A DNA stretch of 64,000 nucleotides from Hermodice carunculata (GCA_964020975.1 OZ026613.1:60517668-60581667); one strand, 5' to 3'; numbered from the stretch's first letter, positions 13,485 through 25,889 are shown. The notes: generated by a model from the sequence alone, not told the origin. Program-made: numbers and translations.

Positions 13485-14340
13485 ATGATAACTGCTGAGC
13501 ATACCTATTCAGTAGTTGTACATCAAATGGGTTGTGTCCATTCCACCATCAGCAGGCTGGGTGCTTGTCATAAGGACACAGGCTCCAAAGACGACAGGTC
13601 ACATCCAGGGTGTGAAAGAGGTACCACAGTGACACAAGACAGGTGGATATGTCTCCTCAAATCTGGGAGACAGATTTCAGACAAGCGGTACAGCCAGAAA
13701 AAATACCTGGAGATGCAATCCCTCCATAAGTAGTCTCACAGTGAGGCAATGTCTGCGAGAGAATGATTTCAGGGCCAGAAGACCTTTTTGGTGGGGGGGG
13801 GGGGGCAATCAGTTATCTTCTGCTCTGCATCACAATCACTTGGTATGGTTCTGCCAACAAATTTGCTGGAATGACGCACAGGAGAGAGGAGTGCTGTTCT
13901 CTGACAAATCGTGGTTTTGCTTAAAACGTATCTATGGCAGAGACATGGTGGGAGGTTTGTCAGCTGCTGCATGCATTAAGCCAGCAGGTGGGGCATTGCT
14001 AGCATCATGGTTTTGGCTGGTGTGTCCATGCATAATAGAACTCCCCTGGTGGTGGTGGATGTGAATTTGACTGCTCAGCAATATATTGATAACGTTTTTT
14101 AGCCATGTCCCATATCCTTTCTTCAAAACCACCTGGACATTGACGGCTAGATAGCACATGTCCATATGGGGCCCATGTGACCCTGGCATTTCTTGAGGCT
14201 AACAATGTTGTTATTTTGCCCTGATCAGCATTTTCCCCACATGTAAGTCCAATTGAGAACCTCTGAGACCAGCCTGTTGCCAACTTTCCAGAAATATGCT
14301 TTGCCCAACCAGCTGATTACAAATGATCCAGGCCTTTAAA
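13485..14340 (+). pseudogene. Decayed Tc1-like transposase, copy 1
   Basis: Remnant of a Tc1/mariner transposase. The first part keeps the helix-turn-helix spacing of the intact element at 48.4 kb (MGCVHSTISRL against MGCTRRTIQRL) and a degraded D-R-P-G linker. Further on are RARRP, a VLFSDKSWFC stretch corresponding to the first catalytic Asp region, and FSPxxSPIEN matching the catalytic Glu region. The frame changes several times and stops interrupt it, so it is inactive. A G-run at 13,791-13,806 sits inside it. Terminal inverted repeats were not identified. Confidence 0.7.
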
Positions 14341-14419
14341 GAAAAGACACGGAATACAGTGTCTGACCCAAGACATATGACACAGATGCATTCTCAGTGT
14401 AGCTGCTCTGCTGGTAGTG

Positions 14420-15150
14420 ACTATTCCTTCCACCTAAGATGTGACTTTCGAAATTAAAAATTACTGACAAAACTTTGTGAAATAGACATTTTATACCAAG
14501 CCTCAATGCACTTGAACATTATACCTTCCAGTGAAATGTTAAATGAGTCTCTAATACATGATAGAATGAGTAATTTTAACAACACATAATAGAAATTTCG
14601 AACTTAAAATTTTGCTGTGCATTTTCATTGACTGTAAGTATACACCATCTTGTTGTCAGAACCATTAAGCACCATTCATGGCAAGGTTATGGTTGACTAC
14701 AATGTTAGAAATGTAAACAATATGATCTATGTGAAAGTTGACCAGGTCAAAATCCCTGTAAGACCCTCCACACACCATTATCAAAATAAGGGATGCATTG
14801 GACTCTGGGTAATTTGCAGGTCGCTTAATTTGCTAGCCATGAGGTACCACCATTAACTAATACAGTACAAATGAAATGTTAGAAATGGATATAGATATTT
14901 TTCAAGAAACAAAGCCTTCTGTGGATCAGGAAATATACTGCTGGGAAAATAAAGAGATCATCCCATTGGTTTAACCGGGGCCTCTCTAGATGTGCCTTTA
15001 TAGGGAAAGATTGGTGTGGCATGGTATATTATGTAACATGTAAGATCAACAGGATGGCTTAGGGTGTGCCTGAGTAGTCTTACACACACAAAATGTCCTG
15101 AAAACAAGACAAAAGCCACAGAGGTGGAACAGGTGTTCCTGGTATTGGGT
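14420..15150. other. No feature recognised
   Basis: Spacer between two decayed Tc1-like elements. It may hold their terminal repeats, which I could not pair by eye. Confidence 0.35.
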
Positions 15151-15204
15151 CCCTATGGGCTTTATTAGGGGGCAGGGCACAACTGGGATCAATGTGAATC
15201 CGCA

Positions 15205-16235
15205 ATGCCAAAGCGTATGGGTCACTTAGAACTGTCTGAATTTGATAGGGCCAGGATCATTGGGATGTTGGAGGCTGGCCTTTCCTGGCAGGAGGTTGCC
15301 AAGGTGTTAGAATGCTCGAAACCATCAGTAAAAAGAGGGTGGGCCAGTTTTCAGAAAATGATAGGATGCAAGAGGAAGGATGGATCTCGGCAACTCACAC
15401 TGTCAGATGGGAGAGATGACTTACTTGATCCACTATGTGAAGAGGCACAAGTATCTTTCCATAGAATGATATCGTCACCAATGGTGCCAAGCCTGCAAAA
15501 AATTAGGGCATCACAGCATCTACAATTACCAAGACAAACTAAGGGCGTACCGCCCTGCCGTTCACATCCCTCTCAGTCTTGCACACAAGACACGACAGGT
15601 AGAGGGGTGTGAGGAATATGCATGTGGCCTGCACCAGAAATCAACAGAACAGTGTGATGTGGTAAGATGAATCCAAATTCTGCTTGGATTTCCACTATGG
15701 AAGAATATGGGATCTACGAATGCCTTCCAAGAGGTTCATAGAAAAAATGTATGGTTGTACATAACCATTGCAGAGGAGGCAATGTTATTATGTGGGAGAC
15801 AATTAGAGTTAATGGGAGAACAGCTCTCATCAGGGTGAATAGGACACAAAAGGCTAGTGCTAAGTGGATGGGATCCTGCCCACAGTTGACGAATGGATCC
15901 ACGATATATTTAAGGGCTACTGTTTCAACAAGATAATGCATGACCACACACTGCCTAAGTTGGTGAGCAGTATTTAAAGCAACAGAATATTCCATTGTTG
16001 CCATGGCCAGCCCGTTCTCCTGACCTGCCCCCGTCTAGCATTTGTGGGATGTTCTTCACCGTTGAATCAGGGATGAGTATGAATAACCCATAGCCACTAT
16101 GGACCAACTGGCATGGAGGCTCACAGACCATTCTTCATTCTGAAATCACCAAGCTGACAGGCAGCATGCCAAAGTGGATCCAAGATTACCTACAGAAGCG
16201 TGGTGGTCACACCTGCTGTTGATGCATGAAGCCTC
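15205..16235 (+). pseudogene. Decayed Tc1-like transposase, copy 2 (different subfamily)
   Basis: Starts with an ATG and about 130 readable residues containing LSEFDRARIIGMLEAGLSW, the usual Tc1 first helix-turn-helix, followed by a degraded linker. Downstream, in changing frames, are DESKFCLDFHYGR (first Asp region) and fragments matching the rest of the catalytic domain up to about 16,150. It differs from the copies at 13.5 kb and 48.4 kb, so it comes from another Tc1 subfamily. It is inactive through frameshifts and stops. Confidence 0.65.
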
Positions 16236-16628
16236 CCAACAACAACAACCAATGAAAAGCAATTGTGCACTATAATAAGCAAATTCCCACATACATTTTC
16301 TTAACATGTGTATAATGTTAAGCAATAGGGTGGCATTTAATTCCCCAGCAGTATATTTCAAGGAAAGGGGAGTTAAAGTGGATAACAGAAATAAGGCAGC
16401 TTTGGTTATAATGACCCACAAAGGGCATCAGCTTGGACTTAAAGTTGCAATTGAGACTCAAGATGACTCTACAGAAGATCCCATTCAAAAGCAGTGTAAA
16501 TGGGAAAGTGCTTCCAGACCTAGACAAAATTCGGCAAGAATGGTGGCGATGCTCTAATCGAGATCAAATGTCCATACTGATGGCACATGAGGATACTTGT
16601 GTTGATGCTTCTTTCTGTTGCATTTCAG

Positions 16629-16893
16629 AACATAATGAAATCAAGCTCAAAGAGAGAAGTTGTTACTACTTCCAGGTGCAAGGTCAAACGTTTCTAACGG
16701 GGCACAATTTCTATGATTTCATACAGAGACGAACATACAACCTCAACAATTCAAACGTGACGAAGATTTTTGTAAGAACATGCAGCAAAAGCTTTTTACG
16801 TGAACTCTATCGTTCATGCTATTCTGCAGATGAAGTGAAAATGAGCTCGTGTTTCATATATGATATCTTGAGAAAAGGACTCTGCTTCACATT
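16629..16893 (+). CDS. DEG/ENaC channel, extracellular exon (finger region), partial
   Basis: The exon-like segment follows a strong acceptor (TTTCTGTTGCATTTCAG). Its frame ends with cysteine-rich sequence in which SCYSADEV and C-x-Y-D-I-L-R-K-G-L-C-F-T-F match the family pattern C...C...F...G-x-C-[YF]-T-F-N that ends the finger domain after TM1 in epithelial sodium channels, ASICs and pickpockets. It lies upstream of, and on the same strand as, the other channel exons. Oddly, no GT donor follows CFTF: a TGA comes directly after it at about 16,895. Either the donor is unusual, there is a base error, or this exon is dead. The frame stays open upstream to about 16,433, but I chose the start at the acceptor. 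The TM1 exon was not found. Confidence 0.55.
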
Positions 16894-17589
16894 TTGACAG
16901 CATTATCTTTAAATGTTTCATAAAATGTCGCTAAATTGACAATCGATATATTTCCTCCTTAGTACCACTCTGGCTACCTAAGAATATGGAAAGGAATCAG
17001 GGTTGCGAGCATCTTTTGGCTAATAATGCAGACTGTATCAAGTTTATCAAGTTTTATTGAACACAATCTGTGGGACTATATTTTGCTATTGGAAGTACCT
17101 CTATAAGGAATTATAAATGCCCCCTATCGATCAGAACCCCAAATAAAGAAACCAATTAACATTTGACTTGTTATTGCATATTGAATGGCCTTCCCAACTC
17201 AGTCGGAGTAACCTCCTGAATTCGGGACTTCATTCTAAGGATGTATTGATACCACGCATGTAATTTTAACTTATTTCAAGACATAACAAGAACAAATCAC
17301 AAAATTGAAGCCCCACTATGTAAGCTAAACGCAGTTAGTATTCTAGACCGGTGGATGAAATTAAAAAAGAAATGCAGAAGGGTTTCACACCATTTGCTAA
17401 GCTTATTCATATCTATATACGAAGTTCTGAGAATGTAACAATTTTCTGAACAAAATTGTAAAGCTGTATGAATCAAATCAATTGTGTTAGCAAAAGGCAT
17501 AAAACTTGATCACCTTTTATACTAAAGTATCAGAGGACGGTTTTTTATTGTCCTCTACAAAATCATATAAACCTATCAACTTTATCGAC

Positions 17590-18155
17590 ATATTGCTAAT
17601 TCCCAAACCTCCACTGACTGCATCGACGATAAACTACCGACTGCATTTAGATCCCTGGGTCCCACGTGCAAGATGCAATTTCGTAGCATTAGACACCTGA
17701 CGACATAAAGAGGAACAGGTATATCTCGCATTCGTCAGACTGATAAGCATTACGTCTAACTCAAAACTTACAACACGTTAAGATTACCGACTAAATCAAT
17801 GATGTAAGCTTTGTCTGTGATAGTTTCTGTAATATAACTGTCACTGCAATTTGTAACTACCAAAGCGATATCACGGTTGTTCACAGTGCCGACAGTGGTA
17901 TGAACTCTAATTAGGTCATTGCATTACAAAAAATTGACAGGTGTGGTAGACAGCAATAGTAACACCATGTTCCTATATTTTACTTGAAGACATTGGATGA
18001 CTGCTGGTGTATTCTTGCAGCACATGACTTCTGTGTGACGCTAAATATAACAACCCCTTCCTCGGTTATTTCACAAGGCACGCTGTTGTACAGGCGTTCA
18101 ATTGTGTGAACTTTGATAATTTCGTGGTTTCGTTTGAGAAGATAAATAACGTGCT
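17590..18155 (-). CDS. Exon-like segments of an unidentified minus-strand gene
   Basis: On the minus strand a good acceptor (CTTCTTTTTCAG at 18,156-18,167) opens a 57-codon frame beginning HVIYLLKRNHEIIK. A GTAAAA donor could join it, in phase 2, to a second segment after AATTAG at about 17,910 that reads VHTTVGTVNNRDIALVVTNC and onward to a GTAAGT donor near 17,773. A third possible acceptor lies near 17,697. Two matching phases and base composition suggest real coding sequence. The TNCS stretch, followed in another frame by FELDV and YTC, weakly resembles the membrane-proximal Ig-like domain of HAP2/GCS1 gamete fusion proteins. I hold that only as a hypothesis. It is inside the span of the channel gene and opposite in direction. 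Confidence 0.3.
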
Positions 18156-18357
18156 GAAAAAGAAGAGAGAGATTTTTTATGGCATCGGGTAATACTTCCG
18201 TCGGATGATTTTAGAGCAGTTTTGGCACTTTATCAAATAACATTAGATCACAAAATCACTTATCGACTTCAAAAATTAACCCATTCCAATAAAAAATATT
18301 GAGGATACGTGGCATGAACATATTGTTAACCCATATTAATGAAAATTTAAAAATCTG

Positions 18358-18496
18358 AATAAAAAATAAATAAATGAATGAATAAAATAGATAAATAAAT
18401 AAATAGATAAATAACTTATTTATTCCTTTAGTTATTCATTCATTCATTCATTTATTTATTTATTTATTTATTTATTTGTTTATTTATTTATTTACA
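18358..18496. repeat. Inverted (AAAT)n / (ATTT)n microsatellite
   Basis: An AAAT-rich arm (18,358-18,414) is followed at once by an ATTT-rich arm (18,416-18,496), so the two halves can fold into a long AT hairpin. Confidence 0.85.
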
Positions 18497-18899
18497 TTTT
18501 TCCATCGTTTACCCTGGAAACTCTGTAAGTTTCTGTCCATTATACATTTGCACCTTATGTTTACCAAACTACAGAAGGATTAACATGCATGTAGGCTTTA
18601 TCAAATGGTGGCTTAACAAAATCAGTAATATCATACCGTTATATGCATATACATATATTTTACGTCCTTGCCCAAACTGCACATCGTTCTCATCCAAGTA
18701 GTTATTGTCACCATTTCATGTTGTTAGTGGACTACAAAAAGACAGTGTGCCCTGTATTGTCAACCCACCATTTGCGTTATACACACAAGCAATGTACTGT
18801 CCTGGCTGACACTGTGTTAATGTCACATGTGAGGCTGAGGGATCTGCCTGTGCCTGAGAAGGGAGAGGAACTTTGAGAAAAATGAGCAAGTAATGAAGA

Positions 18900-20430
18900 G
18901 TCATCCCCAGATATCTTCATAACGCTCAGTGTTTTGTGAGGTGATGGGATGCGACAGGGGAGATAACAAGTACCTGGACACTTTTGGCCAAGCACTTGAT
19001 GCTGAACATTGTGGTAGCTGTGCTGATGCAACAATCTCTACATTTTAGCTTTTTCGTTTTGGTTCCGCCTGCTGACAATCCTTGCAGATTTAGCTACAAA
19101 TGGAGTTCTATCTGTTGCAGTTTCAGCAGGAAGCAAGCATAGCACATTGTTGCATTACTTTGCTTATATCTTTGATGAGTACCTCAGCAAAATTTGAGCA
19201 ATATAGCTGTTGTCTCTTGTGTAAAACAGCATGCAACATGTTAGGGTCGTTCCTGAAATTGTCAGTTATTGTTCATTCTTGATTGTAATTATTTATAGCA
19301 TCATATATGTGGACTCACTTTAAATAAGTTGCACATATAGGCATATCCAATTCTACCTACATGCCAAAATTCTAAATAAAATATGATTATTTGTAGTGTA
19401 TATTGCATCCTTAACTTCCGACAATGTTTGCTCGTCTGAAAATAAGCAGCAACCCTTTATAAAGCGTGAAAAAGCTCCACTTAATAGCAGGCAGAGAGTA
19501 TTACCAGTCCCCTATAGACATTCCCTGCAAATGTTACAAATCCTCATTAAAAAAATTGTGATACCATATATGATAGTTTATAGGTGTAAATTATTTTATG
19601 TTGTGCAAATTGACTTAAGTGACATTGTTAGGCTAGAAATACGTAATGTACCAAGAAATTGCAGATCTTTTATGGTAACATATATTCCATGTCCTGAAGG
19701 GAATGGGTAGAGTATCAACATGTATAGGACTCTGTGCTCCAAGAAGATTATATAGATCCTCAAACGTCGTCCAAAATCCTTAAAATTGGCATGACAGTCA
19801 GGTATCTGCGGTTTAAACTTTAAAAACCCTTATCTCAAAACGAATTGGGAGTATCTTGATATTTTGTGTGGCTGCATGAATTGCGTTGTGCTTGATATGA
19901 CTTGAATGTTATCAAAATCCATGAAATGAACGAGGAAAATTATTCATTCTGAATTATTTGCCAGGGAGTGTGAGTCGTAAGGTTTCAGTCAACATGGCCT
20001 TGATTACGCTTAACGAGAATTGGTTTCCAATTATAATAGAAACTCCCTTTTGAAGCAAATGTACCTCTGGAAGTACAAACTGTGGTGGGGCATATTTTAA
20101 CGCTCGAAACGACCCGTTTCACTTCCTTCCGTGTTCAAACGCATCATGAAGATAACTGATCTAGGTTGCAGCAAAGTAACTGTTCTGATGGTGACAAGAG
20201 TACTGCTATATTATATTTCACTGGCAAATTATATGGGATAGAGTGGCATTGAAGATATAATTTACATCTTTAATATTAAAATATTCTTTGTAATTCAACA
20301 CATTAACTTCTCATAGAACAGGACTGATTTTTTTGAAAGTCCTGAATCTTCAAACTACAGAACTTTGCCGTAAGAAAGTATAAAGTAGCAAGGCAATACC
20401 TTACCTTTATATCTGATCATATATACACGC
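18900..20430. other. Probable intron, nothing recognised
   Basis: No clear exon. The missing palm-domain exon or exons of the channel gene should lie between 16.9 and 22.7 kb, but I could not pick them out. Confidence 0.35.
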
Positions 20431-20434
20431 ACAC

Positions 20435-20692
<258 letters not shown>

Positions 20693-20694
20693 TT

Positions 20695-21465
20695 TATTCA
20701 GTACTTGATTGGATTATAAAATATTGGAGCAGAAGAACAAATAAATTTTTTCTTATGAACAAATATTTAATCAGAAGACTGAATATCTAATGACGTGATT
20801 AAATCCACATGATCAGATTAACAAATGTATTGACTGGATGAGAAGAACAAACTCATGCAAGGAGAAGATCAAATTGATTTGTTCAGGGGAACAAACAAAA
20901 TGAATTTAATCACATGACCAAATGCATTTGTTCAGATGACTTAATCGATTCTGATCAAATAGAAAAAGGTACATCCTGATTTATTCATCTGAACCAATTG
21001 TATTTGTTCCCGTGATCATATCTATTTGATCTGCTCAATGAATAAGTTCATCCACTACCAGATATTAATTACTACCTCCTGTATGCTGCTCGTCACGTCC
21101 GGCAGTTATCCAATGAACAAGTAGTATTTGCCTATTGGTACCCAACATCATATACTTTTTTTGCGCGGATCAAACATTGGCGGAAGCGATTTGTTCCGAA
21201 GTAAAGATATTTGATCTGCGGAACGAATCGGACAGGGAGCGTCAATTTAGTTTAGTTGGGGGAGGGGGATTTGTTTACATGATTAAATCGATTTTATCAG
21301 AAGAACAATTCGATACCATCTATTGTTCGTCTGACCAAGATCGATGTAATCATTTGAACAAATCTATTTGTTCATGTGAACAGATAAGAGTATTATTGTT
21401 TCTCTGATTAAATCGATTTGTTTTTCTGATTAAATATTTAATTATCTAATCAAAATACTGAGAAA
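20695..21465. repeat. Array of degenerate short palindromes (ATTTGTTC / GAACAAAT type)
   Basis: Repeated variants of GAACAAAT, ATTTGTTC, GATCAAAT, ATTTGATC and TGATTAAATCGATTTGTT recur every 20 bases or so, each an imperfect dyad separated by a few bases such as TCTGA or ATGTG. The array is interrupted near 21,060-21,170 by ordinary sequence. It starts right after the GATA microsatellite. See the related array at 24,300-25,560. Confidence 0.6.
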
Positions 21466-21484
21466 AACGAAACGGCGTTCCACA

Positions 21485-21485
<1 letters not shown>

Positions 21486-21515
<30 letters not shown>

Positions 21516-21580
21516 TGTATGTATGTATGTATATGTGTGTGTATGTGTGTATATATGTATGTATGTATGTATGTATGCAT
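21486..21580. repeat. (GTAT)n microsatellite
   Basis: Tandem GTAT with GTGT variants directly after the palindrome array. Confidence 0.95.
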
Positions 21581-22026
21581 GTATAAAGGGCAAACTGCAG
21601 ACAGCTTTGGTTATATGTGACGGGGTGATAATGTCTAGAGTGACTAGTAATGAAATTGGACAGACATAAATGTACTCGGAAGCCCAGCCTCACATAGAAC
21701 GTGAAGAAATTACGCACAAAGTACAATGGATTCTCACTGATGATTCAACACAATGTAAAACAAAGAAGACCGTCAAAAAGTTCTTAGCATGCCCTTGATA
21801 GCAAATATGAATAAAACAGTGAATTTAAACTAACCCTTAGATATAAATGTATTCATAGCTTTGCATGAACATGCGTTTTTAATAACTTATCTCCCCGATA
21901 TTTAGATAATAAAGTGACTTGATCTTTTCATGCCAATTGTAAATAACATAATACTGCCAAGCATGAAATGCTCTGAATCCTGTATGCTCACTAAATTCTC
22001 AAAGCTGATATTAGTCTGGGCAAATG

Positions 22027-22121
22027 ATTTATTTTTTATTTATTTATTTATTTATTTATTTGTTTATTTATTTATTTATTTTATTTTATTTTTTTATTTA
22101 TTGATTTATTTATTTTGTTTT

Positions 22122-22184
<63 letters not shown>

Positions 22185-22315
22185 TCTATTTATTTATTTA
22201 TTTGTTTATTTGTGTCTGTGTTGGTTTTTGTTTGTTGAATTGTTTGTTTAGCTATTTATTCATTTATTTATTTATACCTTATTTTTTATTTTTTATTTTT
22301 TATTTTTTTTATTTA
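22027..22315. repeat. (TTTA)n microsatellite
   Basis: Long, impure TTTA tract with TTTG, TTTC and poly-T variants. Apparent Phe/Ile/Leu/Tyr-rich frames here are products of the repeat. Confidence 0.95.
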
Positions 22316-22688
22316 TCTTTTGGTTGGCCAATATGTATGTTATGTTTGCTTTGTCTTTAAACAGAGATGAGAAAAGCTAGTTTTGTCCATCTAAGGGTGT
22401 TTTCAATGAAAAAATAGTCTTCAATTCTATCAACTTCACCAAATGTCAATTGCCATACTATCCCGTCATAAGACGATCTCTTAGCAAGCGGACGCCAGAA
22501 ACTTTGTGATCTGAGCCTTTATAACGTAATGACCAAGATATTTATATTAGAATCTGATTATGGAATACCCTTTCTGTAGTCATATGTGTTTGCCTTAAAT
22601 TTGCGTTATCTATTTACAATAGCCAGGCATTATTGAGTGACTTACACTGAGGTAACTTGCTAATTATTTGTTTTCATAATGCTTTCAG

Positions 22689-22869
22689 GAACATTTGCTC
22701 CCTGCTCCTTGGGGAAAGTGCGGCTCTGTGCGATTAAATACCTTTCGTAATTATACACGTTTGAAATGCCAAGTTGAGCACATCCTCAGTGACATAGAGA
22801 CGGTGTGTCAATGCAAGGCACCGCAACATGAACTTAGACTTTACCAGAGTTTGTTTGCTTCTGTAAACG
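22689..22869 (+). CDS. DEG/ENaC channel, cysteine-rich extracellular exon
   Basis: A 181-base exon bounded by GCTTTCAG and GTAAGTGT. The frame opens in phase 0 with EHLLPAPWGKCGSV and continues through YTRLKCQVEH and VCQCKAP. This is the family hallmark P-x-P-W-G-x-C...Y....C...C......C-x-C at the start of the second cysteine-rich (thumb and palm) region of degenerin/epithelial sodium channels. The cysteines form the disulphide ladder of the thumb. It ends in phase 1 (single G), which fits the exon at 38,607. The intron between them is 15.7 kb and filled with repeats. Confidence 0.85.
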
Positions 22870-24300
22870 GTAAGTGTAAAGTTACAATCATGAGTATCGA
22901 TGACTCTCCTCTATCTGACAGCTCAAACGGAGACTTTCGATCAGATTTTAAAAGGGAGGGTCTAAGGCACAAAAAGAAGAAAACAGACTGTAAGGATAGC
23001 CTGTTACCCCGAACAAGTAAAATTTTACAATTACTATCCATTCTACAGAAGCTGTCATGAATCTGGAAGTAGTTTCCAAACTCAGGCGAAGAGGCCTAGA
23101 ACAAGGACCTGATTGTGACGTTTCAATCGCATTTTTTTTGTTATGTACCCGCTGTAAAATCCCGATTTCTTTACACTACACATTCTTAGTTTGCTTGGGA
23201 AGGTACAGCTTGGACAAAAACAGTAACATAGCCTTGTATGCTGGAATGAATTTAGGAGCGCACATACTACCTGTCAGACCTTTTAAGCTCTACCGATTGG
23301 TCAGTCAGCAGATTCGATCTATTTGCGTCTGTATGTATGTTTGTGAAGTTTTTAAAATTTTCACCCGAAAAAATTCGTCAGGTGGAATGCTTTGTTTTCA
23401 ACCTTAGCTATTTCTTAGATAGAACAGGAAGTTGAATATCTAATAGAGTTGACCTGGCGTCTCTTAGTTGTGGCACTACGATTTTATTCTATCTTTTATG
23501 AATATCTGTGTATTGATGCTGTTTTGGACTCCTCCAAAAAGCCTGCACAGAAATCTTTAAAATTTTATCATCTCATTGTTCAGCTTATGGTCATACAAAT
23601 TTGCGAAAATTGTGAGGACATGTTGATTTGTGACGAAGTTATAGCATGTCAAATTTTGGGACAATGTGATAAAGTATCTTTACCCACACAGATAAATGAA
23701 GTGACCTGTATATTGTGATCTTCCCTCACACAGGCAGAATACACTGTGAAGTATGTAGGACAACTACATGTGGTGTGAATGGCTTGCTGTTCTCGATAGT
23801 GAGACGTATCCAGTGTAAGCGATTAATCCTATTACATTGGATGAATAAAGTAATAAACTCCATCTAGTGAAACTGCTTACCACCGGGCCCTGAAAATGCA
23901 TGTTTGGACACCCTGGATGTCCAAAGATGTTCAATAGGTGGGTGGCTGCAAGTTTTACAAGTATCAGGTACTTGTATTTGGATGGATTTATATAAACAAC
24001 TGTACAGTGATACATACTCTGAAGACCACCTCTCATGAAAGACTGCCCTTTCATTCTACACTTGAGTCTTATGTCTCTACTCCTACAATATAAAACCACC
24101 TGTATAAGTGACCATCTTTGTCTGACAGTAGGATGATTGTTTTAATAGAGCAGGTACGTGTACCAGGGTATTCACTCTCTTGCGGAACAGAATTGTTTGA
24201 AAATTTCTGAGAATATAATCTGACTAAGATGATCAAAGTTTGCGAAAATGAAGAGGATCTTTTCACGTTTGACGAAACAATGGGTAATCAGACTGTGGGT
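22870..24300 (+). other. Start of a 15.7 kb intron, no other feature recognised
   Basis: Intronic sequence of the channel gene. Open frames of about 90-116 codons on + between 23,057 and 23,718 have no family resemblance and no shared domain. Confidence 0.4.
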
Positions 24301-25560
24301 ATGGAAGTTGTATTGTTCAATAACTCACAAAACTGTGGGTTTTGTACAAAACGCTGGGTTTAGCTCACAAAAAGCATGGGTTTTTTAAACAAGATTTTGG
24401 GTATTGTAAAAACCGTGAGTTTTGTAACAATGCCATGAGTTTTGCTTGCGAAAGCCAGGTTTTGCACAAAACCCTCGGTTTAGTAAACTATCCGGGATTC
24501 CAAAACAAATGCAATAATTTTTCCAAAAAAAATGTTAAAAAGTATGCAGAAACCCTGGGTTTTATTACAAAACGCTGAGATTTATCCGTAAAACCCAAGG
24601 TTCTGTATCAAAACCTAGGGATTTGCACACAGAACTCTGAGTTTTGTTACAAAACCCAGGGCTTTGCTTTGTTATCCAATGTTTTCACAAAACTCACGGG
24701 TTTGCTTCAGAACCCTGAGTTTTGTCATAACCCTTGGTTCTGCAGGTGTTTTGTTCAACAATTCGCAAAACCCTTTTTCAAGAAAATTAATAGATTAAGG
24801 CTGATTTTCAGTTTATGGGACCCTGCGGCCTGCCTGGAGTTTTAGCAGCATAAGGCCGCTGATCTGCCACGTAGTTAGAACCTACCGTACGTTTTGCTTC
24901 GCGCCGCGGGTACTATTTTCACCACTGAAGCACATCTTCTCGTTCTTTAACTGATGGATAACATATATTCTCATCGTGTCCCATAGAGGTAGTCTATGCG
25001 CGTGGTAACCAAAAAATGATGTTAATGATCACACAAACTGAACCACTTGTAGTTTGGTGCTATTTTTAAGTTGAGTAGCCTAGCAAGGCCTCTCAAGTAA
25101 CAGCTGTCATGGTTGGTTGGTTACCAAACCCTGAGTATTGCATTTTTTCAAAAGTTTTGCAATCGCTCCCTAACATGGGTTTTTTTTTGTTAGAAAAAAA
25201 AAACAAACAAACAAACAAGACAAAAAACCCCAAGCATAACAAAACCGGGGCTTTGGGATGAACGCTCAGAGCTTTGCTCTAAAATTGTGGGTTTCCTGCT
25301 CGAAACCCAAGGTATCTAGGCCCTGAATTTTTCGTTCATGAAACCCGCGATTTTGTACACAAAACCTATGATTTTGTCCAAAATTATAACAAATTAAAAA
25401 AAACCTAAGCAAAACCCAAAGTTTTGTAACAAAACCCTGGGTTTTGCTAACGAATCCAACCCTTTTGTGACAAAACCTGTGGTTTGTTTTGTTAGTACAA
25501 CTGAGGGATTTGCTACAAAACCCAAGGTTTTGTGAATTATTGAACAGTTCAGCTTCCATA
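24300..25560. repeat. Array of degenerate 20-base palindromes (CAAAACCC/GGGTTTTG)
   Basis: Two blocks (about 24,310-24,780 and 25,125-25,560) are built from units near CAAAACCCNNGGGTTTTG plus two to four spacer bases, repeating every 18-21 bases. The 340 bases between them are ordinary sequence. Units differ from each other at several positions but keep the dyad. Frames rich in GF and KT on either strand are products of the repeat. Confidence 0.7.
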
Positions 25561-25868
25561 CGTGGGAACACGTGTCGGCAAGTCCCATTACTGTACAAGT
25601 ATAAAGCAGCAATACAACGCATCTGTTGCAATATTGTAAAACCGTTGGATGGAATGCCTTGTTTTTGCACATTGATGTTTCCCAAGTGAACCTTCGACAA
25701 ACTTGTGAAGGAGATCACGATGAAGCAAGCATGTATTCTCTGTAACTAAATTGAAGCTTTCTCTGCTTGTTTGTTTGTTTTTCGTTCAATGTTTATGTTT
25801 CTTGACTCAACAAATTTTACATTGGCTTATACCTTTGCCATAGGCGCGTGGTTATTATTACACATTAT

Positions 25869-25889
25869 AATTATTATTATTATTATTAT

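Noticed and set aside
18716-18866. Minus-strand exon candidate after CTCTCCCTTCTCAG, reading QCQPGQYIACVYNANGG
   Set aside because: The acceptor is good, but the frame runs to a stop and its phase does not fit the segments at 17.6-18.2 kb. No family is recognised.
22027-22360. Long Phe/Tyr/Ile/Leu frames that look like membrane proteins
   Set aside because: They are translations of a (TTTA)n tract.
24342-25718. Gly-Phe-rich frames on both strands
   Set aside because: They follow the GGGTTTTG palindrome units and are not coding.
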